Shown here: positions 17,378-25,656 of the stretch, in pieces
Layout: each line of letters opens with the position of its first letter
How positions within the stretch are numbered: the first letter of the stretch is position 1
NCBI GenBank assembly: GCA_022402445.1
Contig: JAKRSF010000010.1
Span: forward strand, 356,201-420,200
Length of the DNA: 64,000 nucleotides
DNA from: Cyanobacteriota bacterium
GTDB taxonomy: Bacteria; Cyanobacteriota; Cyanobacteriia; CACIAM-69d
Direction: 5' to 3'
Made by a program: the position numbers and the translations under genes
The notes under the pieces: model-generated
Seen by the model: only the letters and a program-made list of their open reading frames with translations
What the model was told of the DNA's origin: nothing
The model's database searches: none

Positions 17378-17487
17378 AGGTTTGGGCGGTTGCGATCGCG
17401 CTCAGTTGGTGTTGGTTTTTTTCAGCCATTTCAGGCTTTTTCAGCTATTCGTTTGACCTTCTCCCCAGGGTTTTCCTGACCGATGCC

Positions 17488-18210
17488 ATGGATATTGCGG
17501 ATGTGATTGCACAGTTAATCGAGCGCTATGGGGCGGGCGATCGCCACTTTGCCCGTCTGGTGTTGCGGGATGCGGATTTGACGAATGTGAATTTGGAGGG
17601 GGCGGATTTTGAGCGGGCGGATTTGCGCCAAATGCGTTTGGGTAAGGCGAATCTGAGGGGCTGCAATTTGCGGCGGGTGGATTTGAGTGAGGCGCTGCTG
17701 TGGGGGGTGGATCTGACGGGGGCGGATCTGGATCTGGCCCAGTTGCGGGAGGCGGATCTAACCGGTGCGATTCTGGCGGAGGCGCGGCTGGAGGGGGTGA
17801 ATCTCTGCAAGGCGAATCTTAATGGGGCGCTGTTGCGGCGATCGCGGCTGCGGCGATCGCGGCTCTATGAGGCGGATTTGCGGGCGAGTACGACGCACCA
17901 AACGGATTTGACGGGGGCGGATCTGCGGGAGGTGGATCTGAGCTATGCCCAGTTGAATGAGGCGATTTTGCGGGGGGCGGATCTGACGGAGGCGCGCCTG
18001 TGTCGGGCGAATCTGCGGCGGGGGGTGGGCCAGGATTTTCTGGCGACGGATCTAACCGGTGCGATTCTGCGGGGGGCGGATCTGAGCTATTGCGATCTAA
18101 CCGGTGCGATTCTGCGGGGGGCGGATCTGCGGGGGGCGGATCTGACGGGGGCGATTTTGACCGATGCGGATCTGACGGAGGTGCGCGCTGATGGGCCGCT
18201 GCCCCTATAG
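17488..18210 (+). CDS. Pentapeptide-repeat protein
   Basis: 240 residues from the ATG at 17488. From about residue 25 to the end it consists of A(D/N)LXX repeats such as ADLRQM, GADFER, ADLTGA and GADLTGAIL, with one irregular stretch (GVGQDFLATD, about residue 185). Such sequences fold into a right-handed quadrilateral beta-helix. Cyanobacteria hold many of these with mostly unknown roles; there is no fused catalytic domain and no signal peptide. The DNA repeats GCGGATCTG units. Its 3' end overlaps by 6 nt the convergent DUF2283 gene. Confidence 0.9.
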   Translation: MDIADVIAQLIERYGAGDRHFARLVLRDADLTNVNLEGADFERADLRQMRLGKANLRGCNLRRVDLSEALLWGVDLTGADLDLAQLREADLTGAILAEARLEGVNLCKANLNGALLRRSRLRRSRLYEADLRASTTHQTDLTGADLREVDLSYAQLNEAILRGADLTEARLCRANLRRGVGQDFLATDLTGAILRGADLSYCDLTGAILRGADLRGADLTGAILTDADLTEVRADGPLPL

Positions 18211-18459
18211 GGTTTCATGGGGCGGGGCGATCGCGGGGTGCAGGTCGGCGAGGATGGGCAGGGGCAGGGGGCGATCGCCTTGAAAGCGTTTGGAAAAACC
18301 GAAGATTTCGATCGCTTCGATGGCGTTGGTGTCGGGGTTGAAGCGGGCGAGGAGGCCGTCGCCGAGTTCTTCGGCTTCCTGGTCGGCATAGGGTGGACAA
18401 AGGGCAATGAGGAGGCTATCGCTGGCGCGATCATAGCTGAGGGTTAGGGTTGAGGCCAT
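18205..18459 (-). CDS. DUF2283 protein, candidate antitoxin
   Basis: 84 residues from the ATG at 18459, supported by GGAGG 9 nt upstream. The core LTLSYDRASDSLLIALCPPYADQEAEEL and FNPDTNAIEAIEIFGFSKRF, given here as the fragments SYDRASDSLLIAL and EAIEIFGFSKRF, is the DUF2283 pattern of a short beta-sheet protein. DUF2283 proteins are often encoded directly after DUF4258- or nuclease-like toxins and are thought to be antitoxins. Here the ATG overlaps the end of such an upstream gene by 16 nt, indicating translational coupling. Confidence 0.75.
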   Translation of the reverse strand: MASTLTLSYDRASDSLLIALCPPYADQEAEELGDGLLARFNPDTNAIEAIEIFGFSKRFQGDRPLPLPILADLHPAIAPPHETL

Positions 18460-18770
18460 TCGACGGTTCCTCCGGTGATTTTGCGTGCGGTATATGCGGT
18501 GATGACCCAATGGCGAGGGGGATGGGGTTCGCTGACGGTGACGATGACCAAATGGCGGCCTGTGCGGATGGATTGAAACCACTTCGAGAATAGGCGGGTT
18601 TGTGGGTCGTAATCGCTACGGCGCACTAGGTCAGGGAAGGCAAGGGTTTGGGCAATTTCGGTCTCGAAGTCAGGCCAGGTGCCAGGGTGCCGAGTTTGAA
18701 TGTGATCGATTCGATCTTCCCTGAGTTCCACATCGGCATTAAGATGCGGACAGTGGAAAAGCTGGGTCAT
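18444..18770 (-). CDS. PBECR/BECR-fold nuclease-like protein, candidate toxin
   Basis: 108 residues from the ATG at 18770. Conserved pieces are HIQTRHPGTWPDFETEIAQT, LVRRSD, LFSKWF, HLVIVTV and HWVITAYTARKITGGTVEW. This order (DHI..RHP..., a middle strand, then H-W-V-x-T-A-Y) matches phage/plasmid Barnase-EndoU-ColicinE5-RelE-like proteins often labelled DUF4258 or PBECR. It is followed by an overlapping DUF2283 gene and lies 18 nt after the NB-ARC/TPR gene on the same strand, so all belong to one transcript by spacing. RNase activity is inferred from family resemblance only. Confidence 0.65.
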   Translation of the reverse strand: MTQLFHCPHLNADVELREDRIDHIQTRHPGTWPDFETEIAQTLAFPDLVRRSDYDPQTRLFSKWFQSIRTGRHLVIVTVSEPHPPRHWVITAYTARKITGGTVEWPQP

Positions 18771-18788
18771 GCTGCAAATTGGGAGTGC

Positions 18789-21338
18789 TTAATTGCCTTG
18801 GATAGTTTGTAGTTTGGTCAAGATACTTTGGGTAAGGGGATGATTGGAGAGTTCAGCAGCATGATTAGACTGAAAGGCACGCCCTATAAGGTTGAATAAG
18901 CTTCGCAATGAATCTTGAGTTTTGGGATGGGCCTCGCCCAGTCGCCGCACTCGACTCTCTAGAGCAATCATCAAAAGAAGCTCTGCTTCACACCAACGGT
19001 TTTGGTAGTAGTACAGCACTGCTAAATCATGAACGCTTTGGGCAGTGGAAGGATGATCGGCCCCCAGTACTTTCTCACAAATTGCCAGCGATCGCCGGTA
19101 GAGAGGTTCCGCTTCACCGTAACGGCCCTGGGATTGGTAGAGTCCTGCCAGGTTATTGAGGCTGGTGGCGGTTTTGGGATGGTCGGCCCCCAGCACTTGT
19201 TCATGGATTGCCAGCGCTCGCCGGTAGAGCGGTTCCGCCTCCCCGTACCGGCCCTGGGATTGGTAGAGGTTTGCCAAGTTATTGAGGCTGATGGCGGTAT
19301 CGGGATGGTTGGCCCCCAGCACTTGTTCATGGATTGCCAGCGCTCGCCGGTAGAGCGGTTCCGCCTCCCCGTACCGGCCCTGGGATTGGTAGAGGTTTGC
19401 CAAGTTATTGAGGCTAACGGCGGTGTCGGGATGGTCGGCCCCTAGCACTTGCTCACGGATTGCCAGCGAGCGCAACAGTAGAAGTTCAGCTTCCTCGTGC
19501 CGCCTCTGAGACTTGTAGAGTTCTGCCAAGTTGTTCAGGCTAATGGCGGTGTCGGGATGGTCGGCCCTCAGCACTTGCTCACGGATTGCCAGCGAGCGTA
19601 ACAATAGGGGTTCAGCTTCCCCGTACCGATCCTGGGAGTCGTAGAGTGCTGCTAAGTTGCTAAGGCTTTGGGCTGTGTCGGGATGGTCGGCCCCCAGCAC
19701 TTGCTCACGGATTGCCAGCGCTCGCCGATGGAGAGACTCCGCTTCCTTGTACCGTCCCTGGCGTTGGTAGAGGTGTGCCAAGTTGTTGAGGTTTTGGGCG
19801 GTGGCAGGATGCTCTGCCCCCAGCACTCTCTCATAGATTTCCAGCGATCTCCGGTATAGGGGTTCCGCTTCCCCATAGCGTCCTTGAGATTCGTATAAGT
19901 TTGCCAAGTTGCCAAGGCTGGCGGCGGTGGAGGGATGGTCAGTGCCGAAGCGTGTTGCGATGACCGCCAAGCAGGTGGTGTGGTGCTGCTCGGCAACAGC
20001 CCAAAGACCCTGCCCCTCAGCCAGCCACGCTAAAGCAACGAAGAGAAATATGGTGGAATGCGCTGCCCCAGCAATCTCGTCACTGGCCGCTGCTGCTGCC
20101 GCAGTTTCCAAGTGCGGCCAAGCCGGACGGGTGCGATCCAGGTCACTCAGCGTCACCCCATAGGGCACCGTTTCCGCCACGCTCACCATTTGCACCCAAA
20201 ACGCCTGCTGCAAGGCTTTACCCTCAGGCCAGGTTGCCCGCTTGGCTGCGAAAAACTCCCGAATCAGCGGATGCAATTTGTATTCTTCTGGACCTGTTCG
20301 CTCCAGCAAACTCAGCTCCACTAACCGGCGACGGGCTTGGGTCAATTGATCGCGATTCAATAACAAACACCACTGTTCTGGCTGAGTTGCTGGTTTCCGA
20401 GTCATCCACTGCCAAAGACCATCGAGTTTCCGTTTTCGGCAAGGTGTAGCTTCGCAGCGGGCAACGGTGGCCTCCACCAGTTCCCAAGGAATCGCACCAT
20501 TACCAAAACACCCCAACAGCACAGCCAATTGCTGAGGCGAGGGGGCAAGCTGCTGCCAACTGATGTTGAAGGCGATTTCAACTTTGCCCATCGCTTCATG
20601 CCGGAGTTTTTCCCGTTTCAACTGCTCCAAAACAGACTGAATCGACCAATCCGGTTCCACCCTCAGCAAGCTACCGACCAACTCAATCCCCAACGGCAAA
20701 AAGCCCAGCCATTTGCACAGCGCCGCTGCCGTTTCCCGCTCCGCCGCGATCCGTTCCGGCCCCACAATGCTTTCGAGCAACTGGAGCGCCGCCTCGTCGG
20801 TCAATACGTCCAGGTCCAGCCGCTCAATCCCCTGAAATTTGGCCCGCGTCGTAATCAGCACCCGAAACCGCAAATCACTGGGCAAAATCGCCTCAACCTG
20901 GGCGCGATAGTCCGTCACATCATCAAAAATCAACAGCACCGACTCCGGCGGAATTTCCGGCACCGGCCAATTAGTAAAGCAATGGGCCAACTGTTCTGGC
21001 AAATCACCTATTTTTGAAAAATCTTGGTTCGGGAAAAACCGCGACTTCGCAAACCCTAGCAGTTCAATGCCCGCCCGCTCACCCGGCAGCCACACCACCC
21101 CGCCGCGATAGGTTTCGTGCAGGTGTTGCCGCGCATACTGCAATGCCAGTTCGCTCTTGCCCACGCCGCCCATGCCCGCCACACTCGCGATCGCCACCCG
21201 GTCCGATCGCTGTAGCCGCCCATGCAACTCCTTCAACACCTCATCGCGGCCAAAGAAGCGATCGCGCGGTACCCCACGGGCCTGCAAATTATTCGGCGAC
21301 TGCCCCCGTCCCGGTCCCGTATCGGCGGGGGCTAAATC
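18789..21338 (-). CDS. NB-ARC ATPase with kinesin-light-chain-type TPR repeats (-1 frame continuation of CHAT)
   Basis: This frame opens at 21359, just after a TGA. The only start before the P-loop is a TTG at 21287 with no ribosome binding site. I therefore read it as entered from the upstream CHAT ORF by a -1 shift, giving 849 residues after the shift and 1040 in total. The NB-ARC part has FFGRDEVLKEL, P-loop GMGGVGKSEL (fused residues 246-255), Walker B LLIFDD, VLITTRA and the GLPL-like LGFLPLGIEL. A winged-helix segment is followed by eight 42-residue TPRs (NNLANLYQSQGRYGEAEPLY type) and a partial ninth. Architecture: STAND ATPase sensor with a TPR ligand arm and a protease effector, as in plant and animal NLRs. 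Confidence 0.9.
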   Translation of the reverse strand, partial: DLAPADTGPGRGQSPNNLQARGVPRDRFFGRDEVLKELHGRLQRSDRVAIASVAGMGGVGKSELALQYARQHLHETYRGGVVWLPGERAGIELLGFAKSRFFPNQDFSKIGDLPEQLAHCFTNWPVPEIPPESVLLIFDDVTDYRAQVEAILPSDLRFRVLITTRAKFQGIERLDLDVLTDEAALQLLESIVGPERIAAERETAAALCKWLGFLPLGIELVGSLLRVEPDWSIQSVLEQLKREKLRHEAMGKVEIAFNISWQQLAPSPQQLAVLLGCFGNGAIPWELVEATVARCEATPCRKRKLDGLWQWMTRKPATQPEQWCLLLNRDQLTQARRRLVELSLLERTGPEEYKLHPLIREFFAAKRATWPEGKALQQAFWVQMVSVAETVPYGVTLSDLDRTRPAWPHLETAAAAAASDEIAGAAHSTIFLFVALAWLAEGQGLWAVAEQHHTTCLAVIATRFGTDHPSTAASLGNLANLYESQGRYGEAEPLYRRSLEIYERVLGAEHPATAQNLNNLAHLYQRQGRYKEAESLHRRALAIREQVLGADHPDTAQSLSNLAALYDSQDRYGEAEPLLLRSLAIREQVLRADHPDTAISLNNLAELYKSQRRHEEAELLLLRSLAIREQVLGADHPDTAVSLNNLANLYQSQGRYGEAEPLYRRALAIHEQVLGANHPDTAISLNNLANLYQSQGRYGEAEPLYRRALAIHEQVLGADHPKTATSLNNLAGLYQSQGRYGEAEPLYRRSLAICEKVLGADHPSTAQSVHDLAVLYYYQNRWCEAELLLMIALESRVRRLGEAHPKTQDSLRSLFNLIGRAFQSNHAAELSNHPLTQSILTKLQTIQGN
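18990..19960 (-). repeat. 126-bp tandem repeats encoding the TPR array
   Basis: The TPR array is built on a 126-bp period. The copies starting near 19195 and 19321 are almost identical (for example CTTGTTCATGGATTGCCAGC recurs 126 bp apart), while the outer copies have diverged. This indicates recent internal duplication or gene conversion. Confidence 0.88.
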
Positions 21339-21344
21339 TTTTTT
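21302..21344 (-). promoter_or_regulatory. Candidate programmed -1 frameshift signal
   Basis: On the minus strand, A AAA AAG (21344 to 21338) is in the correct phase for tandem slippage in the CHAT frame (GCA AAA AAG ATT TAG). A GAGG lies 13 nt upstream (21361-21358). Starting 5 nt downstream, GCCCCCG (21332-21326) pairs with CGGGGGC (21308-21302) in a 7-bp stem. After slippage the next codons are GAT TTA GCC CCC, exactly the NB-ARC frame. These are the three elements known from the dnaX frameshift site. Function is unproven; see findings. Confidence 0.72.
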
Positions 21345-21910
21345 GCGGCGATCAGGGCCTCATTGGTCAACAAAACCGGCTTATGGCTCTCCGGGATGTC
21401 AGCCAAGTCAATCGCCGCGCGAGCGTATTTGAATGCGAAAGGCACCTCCCTTCCCGCTCCCAGCGCATCGTAAAACGCCACCGCAAACTCGATCGCCGCG
21501 CGATCTCCAATGGCATCATTCATACCCACCACATAGGGAACCTGCTGGGCAATTGCCTGGGCCTGCACCTCCGAATAGCAAGCATTCAGCACCACACAGT
21601 GCAACGTTTCAAATAGCTCAAACAACGCCGCCAGCCCTTCGGCTGAAGCCGTCATCATATTGCCATTATCATCTTCTAAAGCTAATCCCTCTTCACCGCC
21701 CCCATGGCCCGAAAAGTGAACGATTTGCGGCTCTTCCTCCAATACAGCCCGCCGTAAATCCCTTTTCCGTACCGCCTCCTTCTTGATCAGTTGGAAGCGA
21801 TCGCGATGCCTGGCCCGCTCCAGCCCTTGCTCAATGTCACGTTTCTCCTCATCCAGCCGCAACGGATTCAGATCACGCGGCTGGGCACTCAAGAGCAAGA
21901 TTTTGATCAT
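21332..21910 (-). CDS. CHAT-domain caspase-like protease (0-frame product)
   Basis: 192 residues from the ATG at 21910; a TTG at 21922 preceded by AGGA is an alternative. CHAT-type cysteine protease domain with the catalytic dyad His69 (VHFSGHGGGEEG) and Cys111 (VVLNACYSE), ending YARAAIDLADIPESHKPVLL. The stop TAG at 21332 comes two codons after a slippery A AAA AAG, and most CHAT proteins of this sort continue into NB-ARC or TPR regions. Unshifted translation would give the protease domain alone. It is first in the operon, and the ABC-transporter ATPase gene upstream ends 87 nt before it. Confidence 0.88.
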   Translation of the reverse strand: MIKILLLSAQPRDLNPLRLDEEKRDIEQGLERARHRDRFQLIKKEAVRKRDLRRAVLEEEPQIVHFSGHGGGEEGLALEDDNGNMMTASAEGLAALFELFETLHCVVLNACYSEVQAQAIAQQVPYVVGMNDAIGDRAAIEFAVAFYDALGAGREVPFAFKYARAAIDLADIPESHKPVLLTNEALIAAKKI

Positions 21911-21997
21911 GGATGGCGACAATCCTATGCGTAGCTCAGAAAAACGCGGTCCTACCCCATCAATGGTAACGGTTGCACCATCCCCTGCAACTACCCC

Positions 21998-22786
21998 CTA
22001 GAGACGGCCCGCCATCCCATCCGCCAACGCATCCGTCAGGCGATCGCGGTAGGCCGCAAACTCCGGCGATCGGCGGAACTGCTCCGTACGGGGGAACGGC
22101 GCATCAATGGACACATCCGCCACAATCCGTCCCGGCTTCGCCCCCATCACCACCACCCGCGACGACAGGTACACCGCCTCATAAATATTGTGAGTCACAA
22201 AAAGCGCCGTCCAGCTTTTCTTCAACCAAAGCTGCATCACCTCTTCATTCAACTGATTGCGCGTAATCTCATCGAGCGCCCCAAACGGCTCATCCATCAG
22301 CACCACCTTCGGCTGCGCCACCACCGCCCGCGCGATCGACACCCGCATCCGCATCCCCCCCGATAGCTCCCGTGGGAATGCCGTTTCAAATCCCTCCAAC
22401 CCCACCAGGGCGATCGCCTCCGCCACCGCCCGATCTGCTTCAGCGCCGCGATCGCGCCCCATCAGTTTCAGGGGCAGGCGCACATTGTCCCGCACCGTCC
22501 CCCAGGGCAGCAGCGCCGCATCCTGAAACACAAACGCCAACTCCTGCCGCAGGGCCGGATCACTCCAGAGCAACTCCCCCCGCGTCGGCGTTGTCAGCCC
22601 CGCCACCAGGCTCAAAATCGTACTCTTACCGCACCCGGACGGCCCCACCAAACTCAGAAACTCCCCCGTCCCCACACTCAAATCCACCCCCTGTAGGGCG
22701 GCGGTGCCATTGCCAAACACCTTATCCACCTGCCGCAGCAGAACCGTAGGGGGCACATGGGGACGGGACGTGGGCGCAAAATTCAC
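21998..22786 (-). CDS. ABC transporter ATP-binding protein (SsuB/TauB/ThiZ family)
   Basis: 262 residues from a GTG at 22786, five nt after the stop of the upstream glycosyltransferase gene; an in-frame GTG at 22861 would overlap that gene. Walker A is GPSGCGKST, the Q-loop is in AFVFQDAALLPW, the signature is ELSGGMRMRVSIARA, and Walker B is VVLMDEPFGALDE. The FQDAALLPW and LPLKLMG patterns place it with ATPases for nitrate, sulfonate, taurine or pyrimidine precursors. No permease is adjacent. The THI5-like lipoprotein at 44991 could be a partner, but it is far away. Confidence 0.85.
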   Translation of the reverse strand: MNFAPTSRPHVPPTVLLRQVDKVFGNGTAALQGVDLSVGTGEFLSLVGPSGCGKSTILSLVAGLTTPTRGELLWSDPALRQELAFVFQDAALLPWGTVRDNVRLPLKLMGRDRGAEADRAVAEAIALVGLEGFETAFPRELSGGMRMRVSIARAVVAQPKVVLMDEPFGALDEITRNQLNEEVMQLWLKKSWTALFVTHNIYEAVYLSSRVVVMGAKPGRIVADVSIDAPFPRTEQFRRSPEFAAYRDRLTDALADGMAGRL

Positions 22787-22791
22787 AGCAA

Positions 22792-25470
22792 TTACGCCGA
22801 ATCCTTGCGGCGAAACGAGGTTTTCCGAGGCTCCTGGGGATTGGGAATATACACTTCCCACTCCTGGGCAAGGCCCATCCGCCCTAGGGCGCGCTCTAGG
22901 ACAATCGTATCATTGCGATCCTGGGCATCCTTATCGAGGACGGATGTATTTTTGCCGTGAATTCGATAGGAATACATCACCTTATCCACATGGACCAGGG
23001 TGCAAACTTCGCTGAGCTTGAGGAACATATCATAATCGACCGCATTAACTAAATCCTCCGCGAATCCTTCGGTGCGCATCCAATCCCGGCGGCGGAACAT
23101 GCGGAAGTGGTGGACGATCATGGTGAGTAATAGTTTTTCGCGGGAAAAAACGGGCCAATTGTAGGCTTCCCCCGTGTAATTGCCGTCGCCATCAATCATT
23201 TCCCGGGTGCCATAAACACAGCCGACGTTGTGGCGATCAAGGTAATTAACTAAAGTTTCAACGGCGTCGGGTTTGAGGATGTCGTCCGCGTCCAATTGAC
23301 CGATATAGGCCCCGCGACAGAGGCGCACCGCCGCGTTGGATGCTTTGCCGATGCCGCCATTGGGCTGGGTTTGCCAGCGGACTCGGGGATTGTTTTGATA
23401 GTTTTCTTCGATGACGCGAAGGGTGCTGTCGGTGGAGCCATCATCGACAATGCAAACCTCTAGGTCCGTGTAGGTTTGGTTGAGGACGCTATCAATGGCT
23501 TCCTTGATGTATTTTTCGACGTTGTAGGCGGGAATATAAACGGAAACCTTGGGTACTCGATAGAGTTTGCCCGGTTGATAGGGGCGATAGTAGGTGGGAA
23601 TCGGGCATTTTTCCTGGGACAGTTGTTTGGTTATATTGAAATCGACAACACGATCAGTTTCATTTTTGCCGCCCGGAGGTTCCTGATGCAAACCAACGGC
23701 CCCGAGAACGGGGATGAAATAGTAGCCTTCGTTGTAGAGACGATAGCCCATTTCCGTGTCTTCACGGCCCCAGGCTTGGAATTCTTCGTCATAGAAACCG
23801 GCCCGGGCGATCGCGGCCTTCGGATAAGCAGTGCTGGCCCCCACAAACGCCCGAAACGGAAAGATTTCGTCCTTTAGATCATTGGTTTCTTCATAGATCT
23901 TGAGTCGCCAATCGAGGGTGGGCTGATTCTCCTGGGCTTCCCACAGTTCATTGCGGCTACAGATGTCCGGGAGGGCCGCGATCGCGGCGGGATCCGCCAA
24001 AATATCCGCCTCAGAAAGATTAGACGCTTCCACAAACCGCCGATGGCCGATGAGGACCGCGCGATCGCTCACGTGGAGATAGCGCATATAGGCTTCCACA
24101 TAGCCGGGCACCGGCAGCACATCGCAATCGAGCACAATCAACGCATCATGGCGGGCCGCACGAATACCCAAGTTTCTGACCGCAGAAAGGCGATAGCCGC
24201 GATCGCTCTGGCGCACATGGATCAACTCCAGACGATCCTCATAGCGGCGGATGATTTCCTCAACCCCATCAGAACTGCCATCATCGGCGATGACAATTTC
24301 CATTAATTCCTTGGGATAGGTTTGATTCACAAAGGCGGCGAGGGTTCGGCCTAGGGCATCCTTGCGATTGTAGGTGGGAATAATGATCGAAACGGAGCGA
24401 CTGTAGGGGGTGCCGCTCGCCACAAAATCCTGCAATTTCTGTTCAATGAAACTGTAGTCATTGTTTTCCCCGACGATGGGCGGCAGGACCAAATCCGGCG
24501 GAAAACCGGGCACCACCGGGGTGTTTAGCAGGGTTTCGTATTGCCGTTGAATGTCGTGATCGTCGGGCCGCAGGGCGATCGCCCGTTGATAGTAGGCCAG
24601 GGCTTTGCCGCGATCGCCCCGCCGCTGCCACAGTTTCGCCAGATGCGCCCACGCCTCCGCCCGATCCGGTTGGGCCTCCGCCGCCGCCTGGGCCGCCGCA
24701 ATGTCGCGATCGCTCGGCAGGGCCACGGCGCGATCGCGGCGCACCTGATCCTCCACCGCCGCCGAGGCCCGCTGCACATACAAATCCACCGTCCGTTCCG
24801 CCAAACCGGGCAACTGGGGCGCGATCGCCGCCGCCGCTTGATAGGCCCGTTCCGCCGCCGCGCGATCGCCCAACTTCACCCGCACATCCCCCAACTGCAC
24901 ATGGCTCCAGACAAACTCCGGATTCAGGGCGATCGCCCGCTCCAGCTTCTCCGCCGCCGCCGTCCACTGGGCCGCATCCTCCCCCCCCGCCAGGGCCACC
25001 CCCCAGTGGTGAAACGTCCAGGAAAAATTCGGATCCAGCGCCGCCGCCCGCTCAAACGCCCGCGCCGCCGCCGCCGGTTGCCCCATCTGCCCCAGCAACT
25101 CCCCCCACTCCTGAAACACCCAGAAAAAATCCGGCAGCCCCGCCGCCGCCCGTTCATAGTGCGCGATCGCCGCCGCCCCCTCCCCACAGGCCGCCAGCAC
25201 CTTCGCCAAATGGTAGTGCGCCCAGGCCAGCTCCCCATCCACCGCGATCGCCGCCCTCAACGCCGCGATCGCCCCTGCCGCATCCCCCCGCCGCGCCAGC
25301 AACTCCCCCAGCTCCAGCCACAGCGGCCCATAGTGCGGATCAAACCGCCGCGATCGCCCCCACAGGCGCAACGCCCCCCGCACATGGCCCCGCCGCAGCG
25401 CCCACCACCCCAAGCGACGGTAGCGCCGCACCGCCTCAGCAACAGACAGGGAACCCTCAGCAGCAGCCAT
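22792..25470 (-). CDS. TPR protein with two family-2 glycosyltransferase domains
   Basis: 892 residues from the ATG at 25470; a GTG at 25518 is possible. Residues about 15-330 form Ala-rich TPR units (for example GDAAGAIAALRAAIAVD). The first GT-A domain starts near 360 (SIIIPTYNRKDALGRTL), has the metal-binding LDCDVLPVPGY and ends in a Glyco_transf_7C segment (WGREDTEMGYRLYNEGYYF). The second GT-A domain starts near 640 (VSVYIPAYNVEKYIKEAI) with QLDADDILKPDAV. No transmembrane helix is visible. Two polymerase-like GT2 modules in one chain recall bifunctional polysaccharide synthases, so a role in making an extracellular glycan or glycosylating a surface protein is plausible. The substrate is unknown. 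Confidence 0.85.
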   Translation of the reverse strand: MAAAEGSLSVAEAVRRYRRLGWWALRRGHVRGALRLWGRSRRFDPHYGPLWLELGELLARRGDAAGAIAALRAAIAVDGELAWAHYHLAKVLAACGEGAAAIAHYERAAAGLPDFFWVFQEWGELLGQMGQPAAAARAFERAAALDPNFSWTFHHWGVALAGGEDAAQWTAAAEKLERAIALNPEFVWSHVQLGDVRVKLGDRAAAERAYQAAAAIAPQLPGLAERTVDLYVQRASAAVEDQVRRDRAVALPSDRDIAAAQAAAEAQPDRAEAWAHLAKLWQRRGDRGKALAYYQRAIALRPDDHDIQRQYETLLNTPVVPGFPPDLVLPPIVGENNDYSFIEQKLQDFVASGTPYSRSVSIIIPTYNRKDALGRTLAAFVNQTYPKELMEIVIADDGSSDGVEEIIRRYEDRLELIHVRQSDRGYRLSAVRNLGIRAARHDALIVLDCDVLPVPGYVEAYMRYLHVSDRAVLIGHRRFVEASNLSEADILADPAAIAALPDICSRNELWEAQENQPTLDWRLKIYEETNDLKDEIFPFRAFVGASTAYPKAAIARAGFYDEEFQAWGREDTEMGYRLYNEGYYFIPVLGAVGLHQEPPGGKNETDRVVDFNITKQLSQEKCPIPTYYRPYQPGKLYRVPKVSVYIPAYNVEKYIKEAIDSVLNQTYTDLEVCIVDDGSTDSTLRVIEENYQNNPRVRWQTQPNGGIGKASNAAVRLCRGAYIGQLDADDILKPDAVETLVNYLDRHNVGCVYGTREMIDGDGNYTGEAYNWPVFSREKLLLTMIVHHFRMFRRRDWMRTEGFAEDLVNAVDYDMFLKLSEVCTLVHVDKVMYSYRIHGKNTSVLDKDAQDRNDTIVLERALGRMGLAQEWEVYIPNPQEPRKTSFRRKDSA

Positions 25471-25656
25471 GGCATCGAGATCCAAACTCAACTCAACATC
25501 GCAACCGGAGCCCAACACCTAACATCCAGCGCCTAGCTCCTCCTAATCCTCACACTAGAGGCAGCAGCCCTCCGGATAGAATACCCTGGAGCCCTCCTCA
25601 AATCAGCACCCACCCCGCCAAGCAACCCAACGGCAACCCAAACCATCACCCAATCA

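Noticed and set aside
18990..19960. Regularly spaced repeats that might suggest a CRISPR array
   Set aside because: The 126-bp units are contiguous, in frame and encode TPR motifs with no spacers.
18789..21287. NB-ARC/TPR ORF as an independent gene starting at the TTG at 21287
   Set aside because: No ribosome binding site, and the start would fall only just before the P-loop region. A reinitiation event after the CHAT stop cannot be excluded but is less well supported than the frameshift signal.
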